Origin: Eleusine coracana subsp. coracana
Taxonomy: Eukaryota > Streptophyta > Magnoliopsida > Poales > Poaceae
DNA length: 64,000 nt
Assembly: GCA_032690845.1 (NCBI GenBank)
Contig: CM064420.1
Location: 61,120,707-61,184,706, forward strand
Direction: 5' to 3'
The position numbers and the translations under genes were made by a program. Under the pieces are notes generated by a model that saw only the letters and a list, made by a program, of their open reading frames with translations, was not told the DNA's origin and did not search any database. Shown one piece after another: positions 32,663-43,495 of this stretch (position 1 is its first letter; each line of letters starts with the position of its first letter).

Positions 32663-33440
32663 TCACTTCTAGCTGAATATAATCATTAAGAACCGCAGTT
32701 GCACCAAAAGCAAATTTACACTGAAGTAAAACTAAAACATTTTTTTTCATACTTCCACAGATCATTTTTTGTACAACGGAATTAGGGACATTTATGTTTT
32801 ATTAGTCACATTCAAATGCACCGACCAACCTTTGCACTGCTCAGAACCAAGCTAAGGGTCCATTTGGCACAGTTTCTGGTGCTACTGCTTATGCTCATTA
32901 TTGTTATGGTATTTCTCCTGTAGCTACAATGTCATAAGATGACAAAAGATATAAAAATCTCGCTTATCCCAACTTATGTCTTTATAGAATATTATCTCTA
33001 ATGCAACCAAAGATACATAAGCTGATAAGACAACAAACAACAATAAAATATATCAAATGGTTTCATCAAAAAAAAATAAAATATACCAAATGGACTCTAA
33101 TTATGCTCGTCGGGTCTTTTTCATTTGTGTGCCTTCATTGATCACATCATTGCAGTATATGCTATGAATGAGACGCATCTAGGATTTTTGCTGTGTCAAC
33201 GTTGGAGTAGGCCATTGAACTTTACTTACAGTGGTCACGCTTACCTGGCCCAGTATCCAAGGGGCATCAAAACATTGAAGGATAACTGGGGAAGTGCTTT
33301 GCTTGAGCATCTGGAGAGAGCACCCGGAGCTGGAGGAACCGGTGATGGTCATCATCTCCAAGCTCTCCAATATTCGGTTTTGCGGATCAGAGGGGACACA
33401 TATCAACCCCCAGAAGCCACTGATTAGTGCTTCTGGCTGC
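32663..33440 (+). pseudogene. U18: unit with deleted leader, duplicate of U11
   Basis: The upstream block 32665-32850 is interrupted by a Harbinger MITE and resumes at 33098. The TATA is decayed ('tctttttcatttgtg', as in U11). The leader is fused to the core ('catcattgcagtatatgcta' then 'tgaatgagacgcatctagg'). Frame A is open 33125-33427: YAMNETHLGFLLCQRWS, PLNFTYSGHAYLAQYP, then 'GAGGTGDGHHLQALQ' diverges. It lacks the CACTA seen in U11. Confidence 0.55.
32856..33097. mobile_element. Harbinger/PIF-type MITE
   Basis: Left 'gggtccatttggcacag' and right 'taccaaatggactc' are inverted. The TAA target duplication flanks both ends (32853-32855, 33098-33100). The U11 paralogue reads 'aggctaattatactcgtcgg' without the element, which is an empty site. 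Confidence 0.8.
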
Positions 33441-34800
33441 TCTTTGCTGTTCTCCTTTGTTTCGTTAACTTCTTTCTACTTGCTAGTAATGCTTGTAAAT
33501 ACTAGGCTGTAATTTGCTTTCCTACTTAATAAATGACAGTTCTCCTGCTCTTTTTTTTTTAAAAAAACAAGTACAGTCAACTTCCAATCTTCCAAACAAA
33601 TCAGTGGGATGAGAATGCAACAGCCGATAAAAACAAATTTACAGACAAAAAGAAATCATTGTGTTCTGATTTTTATCTATTGTCATACTTTCATATATGC
33701 ACAACCAAATCAGGGGCATTCACTCTTATTTCACAAACTCCACACCAACCCTTGGACTGCTTAAAGTTAGAATCAAGCTAATTAACCTCAGTTGTGACAC
33801 CCCCCTCTCGACTATCCTTGAACTTGTTCGGAGTGTCATCTAGGTCCATGAACTTGCAAATTGCATAAGTGCATTCCTGAGCTTGTGTAATTTGTAAGTT
33901 TATGGATCTAGATGACACCCCGCGGTACAATTTCAGAAATGTGTTTATGCAATTTGCAAGTTCGTGGATCTAGATGATACTTCGCATTAAGTCTAACGAC
34001 CGCCAGTGTATTTTACTCTATATATATTGACACCCCCACACGATTGCAAGTGACCGTAACCTGAAAATGGTGAGAGCCTGTCCATGATGGCAGCCTGATT
34101 TGTAATAATGGCCGTAGCTCATTGAGCAAAGGCTCAAACCCAAAACAATTATCTAAAAAACACGGTGACAGCCGTAGTTTTCTTGTGTACGAGTTCTCTA
34201 AGAATGAGAGGCGTCCTGAAAACTCTCCGCCAACGCTGGAGTAGGCTGTCCAATTTTGATGTCAATGGCGGGTGGTGACCATTACTCTGAGTCTGTCTCA
34301 GGAAAACAACGAGAAAAGGAGAAGGATAACTGTCGTATCACCTCATTGGCTGTGAAGAACAGCAGCAGCAGGCAGCACCTTCTCCGGAAGAGTGATTTCA
34401 ATCTCTGTAGTGCTTTAAAAAAAATGACAAGAGGACTGCCATTCGTTAGTAAGAAACAACAAGAAAAGTACAGCCTAGGGTACAAAACCTAATCAAGCGC
34501 CAAGGCCAGGCCCATGCCAAGAAGCACGACTCCTTGATGGGAGGGAGTGAGCCTCACGAAACGAACTAGAAAAGAAAAGGCAGCCAAAATGCAGAGCTAA
34601 TAAGTGCTTGTGTCATCACACCAAGCTCTACTGAACAGCCTGAAATTTTGTAATGTGGCCAGAAATCAAATATTTATTGCATGATTAGCTACTTCTTCCA
34701 TGTTTCATTTTCATGTTACATAATATTACTCTCATTAAGTTGACTTTTATAAACAGTTAATCCATAACTGTTCATGTAGATTCTCAATGTGATCTCAGTT
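33441..34800 (+). pseudogene. U19: degenerate unit
   Basis: Upstream block 33590-33830, then a small inverted-repeat insert (33829-33990: 'gtcatctaggtccatgaact' pairs with 'agttcgtggatctagatgat'). TATA 34019-34027 ('tctatatatattgac'), leader 'cacgattgcaagtgaccgta', core 'gtacgagttctctaagaatgag' at 34185. The body 34230-34415 matches U11's second fragment ('caacgctggagtaggctgt', 'aaaggagaaggataactg'). It ends in the LINE remnant. Confidence 0.5.
34415..34605 (-). mobile_element. LINE 3' remnant (minus)
   Basis: 'gactgccattcgttagtaag', 'tacagcctagggtacaaaac' and 'gccatgccaagaagcac'-like text is collinear with 20786-21520 and 22425-22620. Here the uninterrupted site of the MULE-like MITE is preserved. 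Confidence 0.5.
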
Positions 34801-35994
34801 CCGATCAGTGAAATGAGAATGAAACTGCAGTTGAAATTTTGTAGGAAACTTGAAGAAAAATAACAAAAAAAATCATAGTCAAACTTCCATAGATAAAGTT
34901 TTGTAAAATCAAATCAGAACATTAACACTTGAATATTAATATTTCACATGCACCCACCAACCCTTGCACTGCTTAGAGTCATGCGAATTAACTTTAGCAG
35001 CATGCCCCTAACCGGGTCCTTTATATATGTGAGCCCTTTATGGATCACCTCATTGCAAATGACCAGTATAAACTGCAAATGGCGACATTGTGAGAAACAA
35101 CACCAGAAGAATTTTCTTGTGTACGGATGCGTTAGAAATGAGAGGCATTTAGGAAAGTTGATGTGGCGACATCAGAATAGGCCGTTAAACTTCACTTAAA
35201 GTAGTCATCCTTACCCTGTATGGTGTGGACATGAAAGGCAAGAAAAGATAATTTGAGAAGCGTCCTCATCGGAGCAGAGGACGGCGCACAGGGTGGCTGC
35301 CTCTGGCGGTGTGAGCAGTGACAGAGAAACGCCTTCACCAGCGTGGTGGTAGCTCAAATGGCTCCTCTGTGTTCGGTTTGTATTTATGGCCCTGCGGGCA
35401 GTTCCATCAAACTCAGAGACAAATGGTGAATCCTGCCACCAGGGAATGCGGTCCATGTGCTCAACCACGCAGCAGTTGCTCACGGATATGGCGCCGGCGT
35501 TCCGTGTGATGGCCAATCCAGCCGTCTTCGTGCATCGCTCAGTTCACCGGGTTGACACCGCACAGCGTGTTAGGTGGAACAAGGCACGCCATCTCGGGCA
35601 ACCTCCAGCTATCTCTTGTGTATGAGTGAAATAGATTCTTGTTCGGAATCCGACTATGAATAGGAGCGTGTCTACTGCAGCGTGTCGATCGACCATGAAA
35701 AGTCTCTCGGGCGGAAATAAAATGGAGTCCATGCACGATCCATGATCTGCACGCCGCACCAGACACAGACCCCTCTCCTTCCCTCTGTTTCTCCTCGCCT
35801 TATGATGTGCCATGACGCCACCGCTTCCGCCGTTCGTCCCCTCACCGGCGTCGCTCATGAGCGCGCGTTCCGCAATGCTTGCCACGAGACTATCAGTCAA
35901 TTTTTTTTCATACAATCTGTTACATTAGCTTAATATTGAACAACCAGTTCAATTCAGTTGGTGCCATTTTTTTTCTTTGGGCTCTGTGTAAGTT
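34801..35994 (+). pseudogene. U20: degenerate unit
   Basis: Upstream block 34800-34985, TATA 35021-35028 ('cctttatatatgtgagcc'), leader 'ctcattgcaaatgaccagta'. Core at 35125 is open in frame A: NFLVYGCVRNERHLGKLM, RPLNFT-stop. The body 35230-35640 follows U15 and U27 ('ggccaatccagccgtcttcg', 'caccgggttgacaccgcaca'). The 3' module 35690-35900 is partly deleted. The 3' flank ends at 35994, where a Harbinger element is inserted. Confidence 0.55.
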
Positions 35995-35997
35995 TTA

Positions 35998-36770
35998 GAG
36001 GGTGTTTGGTTGAGCTTTTTTTGACTTTGACTTTTTAGAAAAGCCAAAAGCCCAACCAAAGGGGTTGCCTTTCAGAATTCCAAAAGCTGCTTTTCTGGAA
36101 AGCAAGAAATCTGGTGCAAAAAGTTGCTTGTCTAAAAAGCTATGTTCAGGAAAGCTGAGCTGTTTGGTATTCTTGCTTTTCAGCACCAAGCTGGTGGGCT
36201 GGAAGGATAAAATGTCTGAATTATCCTCTGGAATATTATAATCCTTATATATCATAATAACTACATATATTATCATCATAGTATTGTCACTATGTCTAAA
36301 ATAATTACATCTTCCCAAAAAATACCATAATTTTGTCACCACTTCCAAAATAATTACATACCACCATAAAATAATTAGTGAGATATCATATCTTCATCTA
36401 ATCTCTATCTACCATCAGTGAGTTAGCAATAAAATCATGAAATGCACACATATCACTATCATCAGATGCATGACTATTGTACTCGTCTCGTATCAATGTC
36501 TCCTCACCTCCCGTCGATGCCTCAAGTTCTGGGACATATTGCTCGTCATCATCACACATCTGAAATAACTCATCACTCAAAGCACTATCACGAATAAAGT
36601 TATGAAGTGCCATACATGCAATGATAGTCTTCTTTTGCTTCTCTACCGGAAAGCTTGGAATATGTAATAGAATTCGCCATTTCATTTTCAGCACACCAAA
36701 AGAACGCTCGGATGGGAGACAAGCATCAGAGCATAAACTAAAGAAAGGAGACAAGCATCGGAGATGTGGA
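35998..36770 (-). mobile_element. Truncated PIF/Harbinger element
   Basis: One end is visible: 'gagggtgtttggttgagc' begins at 35998 directly after TTA (35995-35997), the usual Harbinger target. The interior carries the C-terminal part of the transposase gene. The other end was not found; homology to the host units does not resume until about 40.38 kb, so the element is rearranged. Confidence 0.6.
36398..36754 (-). pseudogene. PIF/Harbinger transposase (DDE_Tnp_4) C-terminal fragment
   Basis: The 118-residue minus frame contains ERSFGVLKMKWRILLHIPSF followed by KKTIIACMALHNFIRD, a hallmark of the C-terminal end of plant Harbinger (HARBI1-like) nucleases. An acidic tail follows (DDDEQYVPELEAS). 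The DDE catalytic core upstream is missing, so the fragment cannot be active. Confidence 0.8.
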
Positions 36771-37689
36771 GCTTCCTTTACCTTCCGCGGTGGAGCTTGT
36801 CAACAGGAGGGGCGATAAACAAGCTCACGGGCAGCGTTCCGCACTAGATCTCGGCACACATGACTTCAAGATGGGAGGAAGTAGGGGCGACGGAACTTCA
36901 CGAGGGGAGAGCATTGGGGAAGTTTGTGGTGAGATCATGAAGAATGTGATCTACCTCAACATATTTAAAGTCCTTAATTAACTCACGACAGACATGACTA
37001 AGGTTAAGGTCTAGGCCATCTACACCCTCCTCTGTATCATCAGTAGGATCTAAAATTGATGGAAATGAATAATTTCTATTTGTTTAGAAGCAGCCAGAGA
37101 AAGCTCCCAATAACATGCGCAACTTGATCTTCTATTTACTTTTCATCTCCAACTAGCTTGTTAGCCCACGCAATTACGCGGTAATCACTTTATAATATAA
37201 TTATATGTCAAAAGTATAACCTTATCTATTTTCTTATTGGAATATCACATCATTTGCATAGAAAGTATTCAGTTAATAGATTGTTCTATCATAAAAACAA
37301 ATCACTTCCATCCTCAAAGATAATCTGACAAGCATATACAAGCCACATATTTCTAAAAAATAAATCACTTCCATCTCTTCTGTATTGTGATTCAATTTGC
37401 CAAAAAAGTATTTCTTTTATTAGGAACTCACATATATCTATAATCTTAGTACCAACAAATGATACAGAAATTGAGGAAAATAAAAAAGAATTATCAGGAT
37501 TTGTTTCTTGGACCAAAGAATGTTGTGATTTAGTTCATGTAGCTATTGGACGTAAGAGGATGCTGCTCCAAAATCTTAAGTTTCACCTGAAAGTGGTGAA
37601 CCTTGATATGTTTACTTGTATGCAGTCCGTGAGATAATAGAAATAGTAGTCCATCTCTCTTACTGACATTTACGAAAAATAAAATTTTA
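36771..37689. other. Unclassified DNA with one exon-like frame on the minus strand
   Basis: Minus strand 37083-36940 is open and reads 'PSILDPTDDTEEGVDGLDLN' then 'LSHVCRELIKDFKYVEVDH'. Its composition is protein-like, so it may be a captured or dead gene fragment; I do not recognise it. The remainder is AT-rich with no feature. Confidence 0.35.
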
Positions 37690-37946
37690 CTCCCTCCATC
37701 CCAAAATAAGTGTCATTCTCATTTTCTGATAAGTCAAACATTATTAACTTTGACCAATTATATATAAGAAAATATTAATATTTATAATATATGATTAGTA
37801 TCATTAGATACATCATTGAATCTATTTTTATAATAAATTTATTTAGATACATAAATAATATTAATTTTTTCTCTAAATATAGTTAAAGTTAAGAAAGTTT
37901 GACTGGCACGAAAACCATAGCAATACTTATTTTGAGACGGAGGGAG
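37690..37946. mobile_element. Stowaway MITE (Tc1/mariner type)
   Basis: Begins CTCCCTCCATCCCAAAATAA and ends 'gagacggagggag', flanked by TA dinucleotides (37688-37689, 37947-37948). A 257-bp AT-rich interior and these termini are diagnostic of grass Stowaway elements. Confidence 0.9.
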
Positions 37947-37948
37947 TA

Positions 37949-39665
37949 CTAGGGAGACAAGACAATCAGCTCATGGGTACAAGAAACTTGAAATTTAACC
38001 TTTAGAAGAAAAAAAAATACTTGTGCCAACTTCCATTACAGTGAATTACCTAGAACTATAGTTTGAACTCGGTCAAAGGATCGTTATGTTATATATATGC
38101 CAATTAAAAAACTTGACCTTCGGGGGGGGGGGGGGGGGGTATGATGGCCCCCAGGTATTTGCTATGGAGAAGACCTTCTTATGCAGTTCGAGAAAATCGT
38201 TGAACCCCACTCCCACAAACTATATAGAGGGACTCAACTGATCTTGTGAGTTGTGGCACGAGTCTTTCACTGCTTTGGCATAAGGAGAGCGAGGAGATTT
38301 TTTTCGCAAGAACAGGGCTTTGAACCCACGTGGGCAGGCTGCCAACCGCAAGACTTGCCGCTGTGCTGAGCGCACGTCCTCATATATGCCAATTAACAAC
38401 CATATGTCTGAAGGCACCACCTTTTTTAAGCTGATGTTCCACGATTGGGATCCATGGTTGCCACCCAAACATTTGATGCATATAGGGCCTGTTTGGTTCA
38501 CTGCAACATATTAATTATTACCACACCTCTTAGAAATATCTCTCTATGGAGTGGTAAAAATTAGGCAAAAATGGCAGTTAAACAAACAATTGGAATAGAA
38601 AGTGTGGAAAACTGGCTCAATAAACTATATAGCCCGTACTATCCAGCATACAAACACCAGTCTTCACTCTTTACCCTTTGAATCACCACTAATAAAGAGC
38701 AGCAGTGTACCTTGGTGAGAATATGCCATATATAGTGACATTCAGAACCAAATCATAGTAGATTGATCCATATTTAACACATGCAAATTGATCTACAAGC
38801 TGATAGATCTGACCTTCGGTTGCCTATGATCACAGTTCGAATAATCTGCATGCAATGATTCCTTTCTATCTCCAATCCTCGTTTCTGGTGTAGCTTATCT
38901 GCATCTCTAGCTATATTTGCATGCCCCCAATCAATCATTTGTATGTATCCTGGCCAGAGTTATGATCCGTTTGCATCCATAGGCATATTCAACGGTGCAT
39001 TAATTGAAACTCCAGCAATTGGTAAAAAAAATAATTAAATAATGGAGTAGAGAATATTGCCAGGTTACTTACCGGCTAGATGCATGCATATGTTTGGCGT
39101 GCAGTGTCAAAGTGCAAAGCTTCCGTGCTCATGTTGTTCAACCTCACTTTGTTTCCTTGGACATGTGCAGATCTCGTGCTCATGGCTGTAAGCTACTCCA
39201 GTGCCATACCTGTGCAGATTAGGAGGAAGACATGGTCAAGATCTTGATTCCGTGGTAGCGTGGCACCCTATGCCACGGTCTTAGTCGATGCCGGTGCCGA
39301 ACCACCACCACAGCATGGAGATCGTGGATGCGGCACGCTGACTCGAAGCCCGTGAGAGAACCGCCGCCGAGATGCTGGCCACGGGACATCTCCGAGGTCT
39401 GCTCGTTAGATCGATTAGAAATTAGGAGAGCACACGATACCCTTCGGGAAAACAGATCGGGATCTTATTAAGTCCATGCAAATGGATTAACGGTGAGATG
39501 ATAACCTAAGATTACGTGTAAAATAGATGAATGATCAGATGTTTTGCTTTTTTGTAAGAATTTATAGTCTATTTCTCTTTTTTCTAGGCATCTTGGTGGG
39601 AAAGGTCATCTCCTTTTATTAATAAATAGATGAGGAAATCAACAGAGAGAGGACCTATTCTTTAC
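37949..39665. other. Intergenic DNA without recognisable genes
   Basis: Contains a G18 run (38122-38139). It also holds a repeat phrase at 38270-38390 ('gagcgaggagatttttttcg', 'tttgaacccacgtgggcagg') whose first part recurs near 60362. 39530-39630 shares 'gatgttttgctttttt' to 'ttattaataaatagat' with 61090-61200, so both are copies of an unidentified repeat. No gene is seen. Confidence 0.4.
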
Positions 39666-40377
39666 GATGCTTGTTTACTCCCTACCCTATCAGCTGCATG
39701 TGTAGATTATGGCTTGTTTGGACAGCCCCAATCTGCGCTGCCAAAAGATTACAATTGACCGGCGCATGTGACGAAGAACACGTATGGATGCAAGCCAACA
39801 ATTTTCATTGTTCTTTAAATTTTGTTTGCCCACTCAATGCCCCAAGGTCCACGAGGCGCAGTGCTTGCTTATGGCCTCCCTATGGATGGGTATTATGCCA
39901 ACATGGACAATCCTGTCGTGTGGAGGAGCTGATCCTGCAGATCTGTGGACGGTAAGGATGGACTGGAGCTGACCATCCATGCCTGCCTCATCAGAGAAGC
40001 ATGTACACCGGTGCCGCTGCTAGAGAAGAACCCTAAATTGCAGCCACTGCTGGCTTCAACGATCCAATTTCGTTCAAAGTACAGGAACAGAATGGGGAAT
40101 GAATAGGCTTCGTTCATCTCACAATTTTTTCATTTAATTTCATTCCAAAAATACCCTAGTAAATTGTTTACTGCTTAAATTTACTAGTAGTATTTTAGGT
40201 AAGAGAAAAACCAATCTGAATCATTGAATTAAAATTACAACCAGTAATTACTGGTTGTAATATACACCGTAAAACTCCCTTCAACAAGGGGATAGATACG
40301 ATTGATGGCCAAGTTCTCGAGGCATAAACGTTTGAACCATTTTCGTGGTTGCACGTCGTGCCTTGTCCACGTAAAAT
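39666..40377. other. Unclassified DNA
   Basis: A 94-codon plus frame (39671-39955) and smaller frames exist, but none has a recognisable motif and the sequence has no match to the tandem family. A perfect inverted pair 'accagtaatta'/'taattactggt' lies at about 40240-40257. Confidence 0.35.
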
Positions 40378-40640
40378 GGCAATGGCGAGAAAAAAAAATT
40401 GGAGAAGCCGGTGGGGACAGAAACGCTGTTTGCTGAACTTCCACATTTACTCTTCCGAAATGTTCAGATTCCTGGTGCACAGTGTGGAACGTGCGCCCAG
40501 CATCCAGCGATTCAGAACGCCTCGAAGTCGCTGGCGGAAAGCCGCTGCCTGCCGCCACATCACCGTCCGTCGCCTGCATGCTCTGACGATACGCACCTCC
40601 CTAAAGTGGAATCCCGCTCTTGGCTAGTCGAGTAAAACAC
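40378..40640 (+). pseudogene. Promoterless unit body fragment
   Basis: 'gggacagaaacgctgtttgc', 'ccgaaatgttcagattcctgg' and 'attcagaacgcctcgaagtc' match U9 (16125-16550) with an internal deletion. It sits upstream of U21's own promoter. Confidence 0.5.
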
Positions 40641-40649
40641 CTATTCGAT

Positions 40650-41275
40650 CTCTACAAATCAAATTCTGTACAATGAAAATCAGGGGCATTCACTCTGTAT
40701 TACTAATACATGTGCACTCATCAACTCTTGCACTACTTAGAATCAAGTTAATTAACCTCACCAGCAGCACCCCTCTTTTGAGTCTCTGTATATTCTATAC
40801 ACACACACACACACCACACCATTGCAAATGACTGGTAACCTGAACTGCGAAAGCGGGAGAAATGTCACTGGGTTGTTTTCCTTCTTTTGCTCCAGGAATG
40901 AGCGGGATCCAGGAAATTTGTTTTGTCAATTCTGGAGTAGAGCGTTCGAATTCCAGTTGAGTGGCGACCATCACCTGGTCTCATAAGGCTAAGATAGAGA
41001 AGGAAGGATAACTGGCGAACGGTTCCGACAGTGCCGTAGTGAACTCTAGCTTTGATGGCAGGCCCCGAGAACGCGCTTTCCACTGTCGACGTTGTGTCCC
41101 AACTTGGCGCTTATTGCAGCTAGCGGCGTGAGTCTGGTTTGAGTATGGTTGTGAGCTCAGCCGGTTGAGCCTCATCGAGCTGCATGAGTCAGGCATCAAC
41201 TCTGGGTAGCAAGCAAACAACCTCATCAACTCTGGGTAGCAAGCAAACAACCTCACGTGCACCTAGCAGGGGCAT
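40650..41275 (+). pseudogene. U21: degenerate unit
   Basis: Upstream block 40660-40780, weak TATA ('ctctgtatattc', 40789-40794) followed by an (AC)n tract (about 40799-40816). Leader 'caccattgcaaatgactggt', core 'aggaatgagcgggatccagg' at about 40893. The body is short. It ends with a tandem duplication of 30 bases (41194-41253, 'catcaactctgggtagcaag' twice). Confidence 0.5.
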
Positions 41276-42015
41276 TGACTAACGAACAAACTTATGTACA
41301 ATGAAATCAGGGGCATTGACTCCTTATTCACATGCACCTAGCAGTACACTTTTTTAGAGTCTCTATTATATATGAGCACCCCACACCATTTGCAAATCCA
41401 AATGACTAGAAACCTGCAAACAGCGAGAGCGGGAGGAATCGGACTGGATAGTGTGTTCTTGTGTATGAGTGTCCTAGGAACGAGAGGCATTCAGGAAAGT
41501 TGTTCTAACCGCACTGCAGTAGGATGCTCAATTTCAGATTTACAGTCGAGTGGCATGTGGCGAGTGGCAACAATCAGCCTAGCTGACGCGGGGACACGGA
41601 AGAGATCTGGCTACTGAAACTATTACAACCATCCTACTTGTTGCCACTACACGTCTGGTTTGAGGAGACCCCGAGCTCCTCCAGGGCGTTTTCGAACTCT
41701 ATGATGCCGTCCTACTCCAAGCCTCACGGGTGGATGCTCTCTTCGGGCCGCACCGCCTTCTCCATCTTGCACACCGCCCGGCGGCTCTTCTCCTGCTCCC
41801 AGCCATTACCCATCTGCTGCCAAAGTCTCGTAGGCCTCCTTCGCTCTGGCGAGCAGAACGGAGATCTTCTCCAGTTCTGTACTCTGCACCACCACCGCCG
41901 GTAGCTGCGCGGGATTCTTCACGGGAAGTACCGGAGGTGGAGCCAGGCTACGGCGCAACAACACCGTACAAGAAGGGAGGGAGAGGTCCGGTGTCCTGAT
42001 AAATTCCATGTGGAA
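41276..42015 (+). pseudogene. U22: unit with inverted 3' half, related to U8
   Basis: TATA 41367-41372 ('ctattatatatgagc'), leader 'caaatccaaatgactagaaa', core 'gtcctaggaacgagaggcatt' at 41470 (RGIQESCSNRTAVGCSISD in frame B). From about 41640 the tail is inverted. The minus strand 42000-41655 reads STELEKISVLLARAKEAYE, then (frameshifted) a stretch ending LLKPDV-stop. U8 has the same 5'/3' inversion, so U8 and U22 derive from one rearranged ancestor. Confidence 0.55.
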
Positions 42016-42133
42016 CACCAGACCGACGTATGTTGATGTTAGGAGTTTTCTAGTTCAATTTTAAACTACAAATCTTGTCCAAACGTTATCAATTAATAAT
42101 ATAAAGAGATTCGGAGGTAGTAACAAACACTTA

Positions 42134-42467
42134 GTGTGTATTTGGCAGGGCTTATGGAATGGCTTATGCAGTGGTTTATAGTATGATAAGCCATAAGCCC
42201 TGTTAAACAGCTATTTTGCATAAGTACTTATTGCAATAAGCTCTTATAAGTCATTTGTCTTTTTTACTAGGATAGCAAAGCCAACAAACATTAGTTTTTT
42301 GGGCTTATGAACCATCTTCCCTAGAATAAGTCATGGATAAGCTATTTTGCCAAACAATTTGAGAGCTTATGTTACAATAAGACAAATAAGCCAAATAAGC
42401 ATTTTTTATAGATAAACCAAAACATAAACCATTTTTAACATAAGCATAAGTCCTGTCAAACACACCC
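42134..42467. mobile_element. Harbinger/Tourist-type MITE
   Basis: Left 'gtgtgtatttggcagggctt' and right 'aagtcctgtcaaacacaccc' are inverted. TTA duplications flank it (42131-42133, 42468-42470). The 334-bp interior is rich in 'cttataagc' and 'aataagc' and is non-coding. Related interior phrases occur at 22787-23085. Confidence 0.8.
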
Positions 42468-42654
42468 TTACTTGTCTGAAGATTTCCATAAAATATTTCA
42501 GCCTCGCTTGCGCGTCTGATTCGATCATGCGAAATTTGCAATCGGTGACCATACTTCTTTACCTCAACAATATAAATCGACACAAGACACAACTACAGAA
42601 TACAGAGCTCCAGGAAACTAACATGGCCTCGATCACTTTGATAGCTGAACCAAA

Positions 42655-42841
42655 GCCTTGATGCAAGGTTTACATAACCATGAACAAAACCATGCATTCG
42701 ATTTATCTAGTTTAGTCTTGACTGATGTCTTACAACTTGATACATTAACACCCAAGCTAAGTAATTTCTAATGAACATTCAGACGGTAAAGAAGCAGGTA
42801 GTTAACACTCCTGTATTCGGCAAGGTCAGTCTCAGCAATAC
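42655..42841 (-). repeat. Duplicated segment shared with 62935-63107
   Basis: 'ttaacacccaagctaagta', 'gaacattcagacggtaaaga' and 'caaggtcagtctcagcaata' are nearly identical at both sites about 20 kb apart. On the minus strand this copy reads 'SIAETDLAEYRSVNYLLLYR' to a stop, possibly the end of a gene. It may mark the flank of an ancestral duplicated block. Confidence 0.6.
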
Positions 42842-42908
42842 TTGCTTCTGCACTCAGCGGACATACAAAAGCTCATATATTACATTCCTACTAATTCACC
42901 CTTGCTCG

Positions 42909-43195
42909 TCATTCTACCATGGCATCAACTTTCCCCTTTGTACGCGGCTTTACATTTTTGGCTTTCTTTTCTACCTGCCAAGTGCATCGCAACTTTAGTT
43001 TCTTATGATAGTACAAAACCAGAATAGATGGAAGCCATTCGATCATTTCAAAGAACTGGTGTTTGGGTGTGTTATGAACTTGAACCACGACAAAATTACC
43101 TTTGCCTTTTAATCTTTTGATTTGTATCCTTGAGTTTTTTTTCACATTGAACTTCACTTGAGACTTGCCGTTGGCAGCTTCAGAGGACTCTGCTC
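42909..43195 (-). pseudogene. Unrecognised protein-like fragment
   Basis: The minus strand is open from about 43195 to 42909: AESSEAANGKSQVKFNVKKN, SRIQIKRLKGKGNFVVVQVH, MIEWLPSILVLYYHKK. It is lysine-rich and plausible as the end of a host gene. I cannot assign a family. There is no start codon context and no upstream exon visible. Confidence 0.35.
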
Positions 43196-43199
43196 ATTC

Positions 43200-43495
43200 A
43201 AATACAAATTTCAGACATATTATATTAGTCAACAACAACTAGCCCTTTAATCCCAAATAAGTTGGATAGGCTAGAGATAAAACCCCAAAGAACCCAAACA
43301 CAAGAACAAAACAAACAAACACAAGAAATAGTAACAAAAGAAGAGAGATAAAAAAAAAGAGCAATAAAAAACAAACAAAAAATAGAGAAAAAAGAGAAAA
43401 TAAAACTGGATAAGAAAAAGAAGAGAAGAGATGTGAAAAGTGTGATATAAAACTAAACAAAAGCAAGAAAATAGGAGAAGCAAATAGAGACAATT
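43200..43495. repeat. SINE-like motif with A-rich tail
   Basis: 'tagccctttaatcccaaata', 'agttggataggctagagat' is close to a motif widespread in plant SINE-like repeats. It is followed by about 230 bases of A-rich sequence. Long minus-strand frames here encode only low-complexity Phe/Leu/Ser. Confidence 0.4.
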
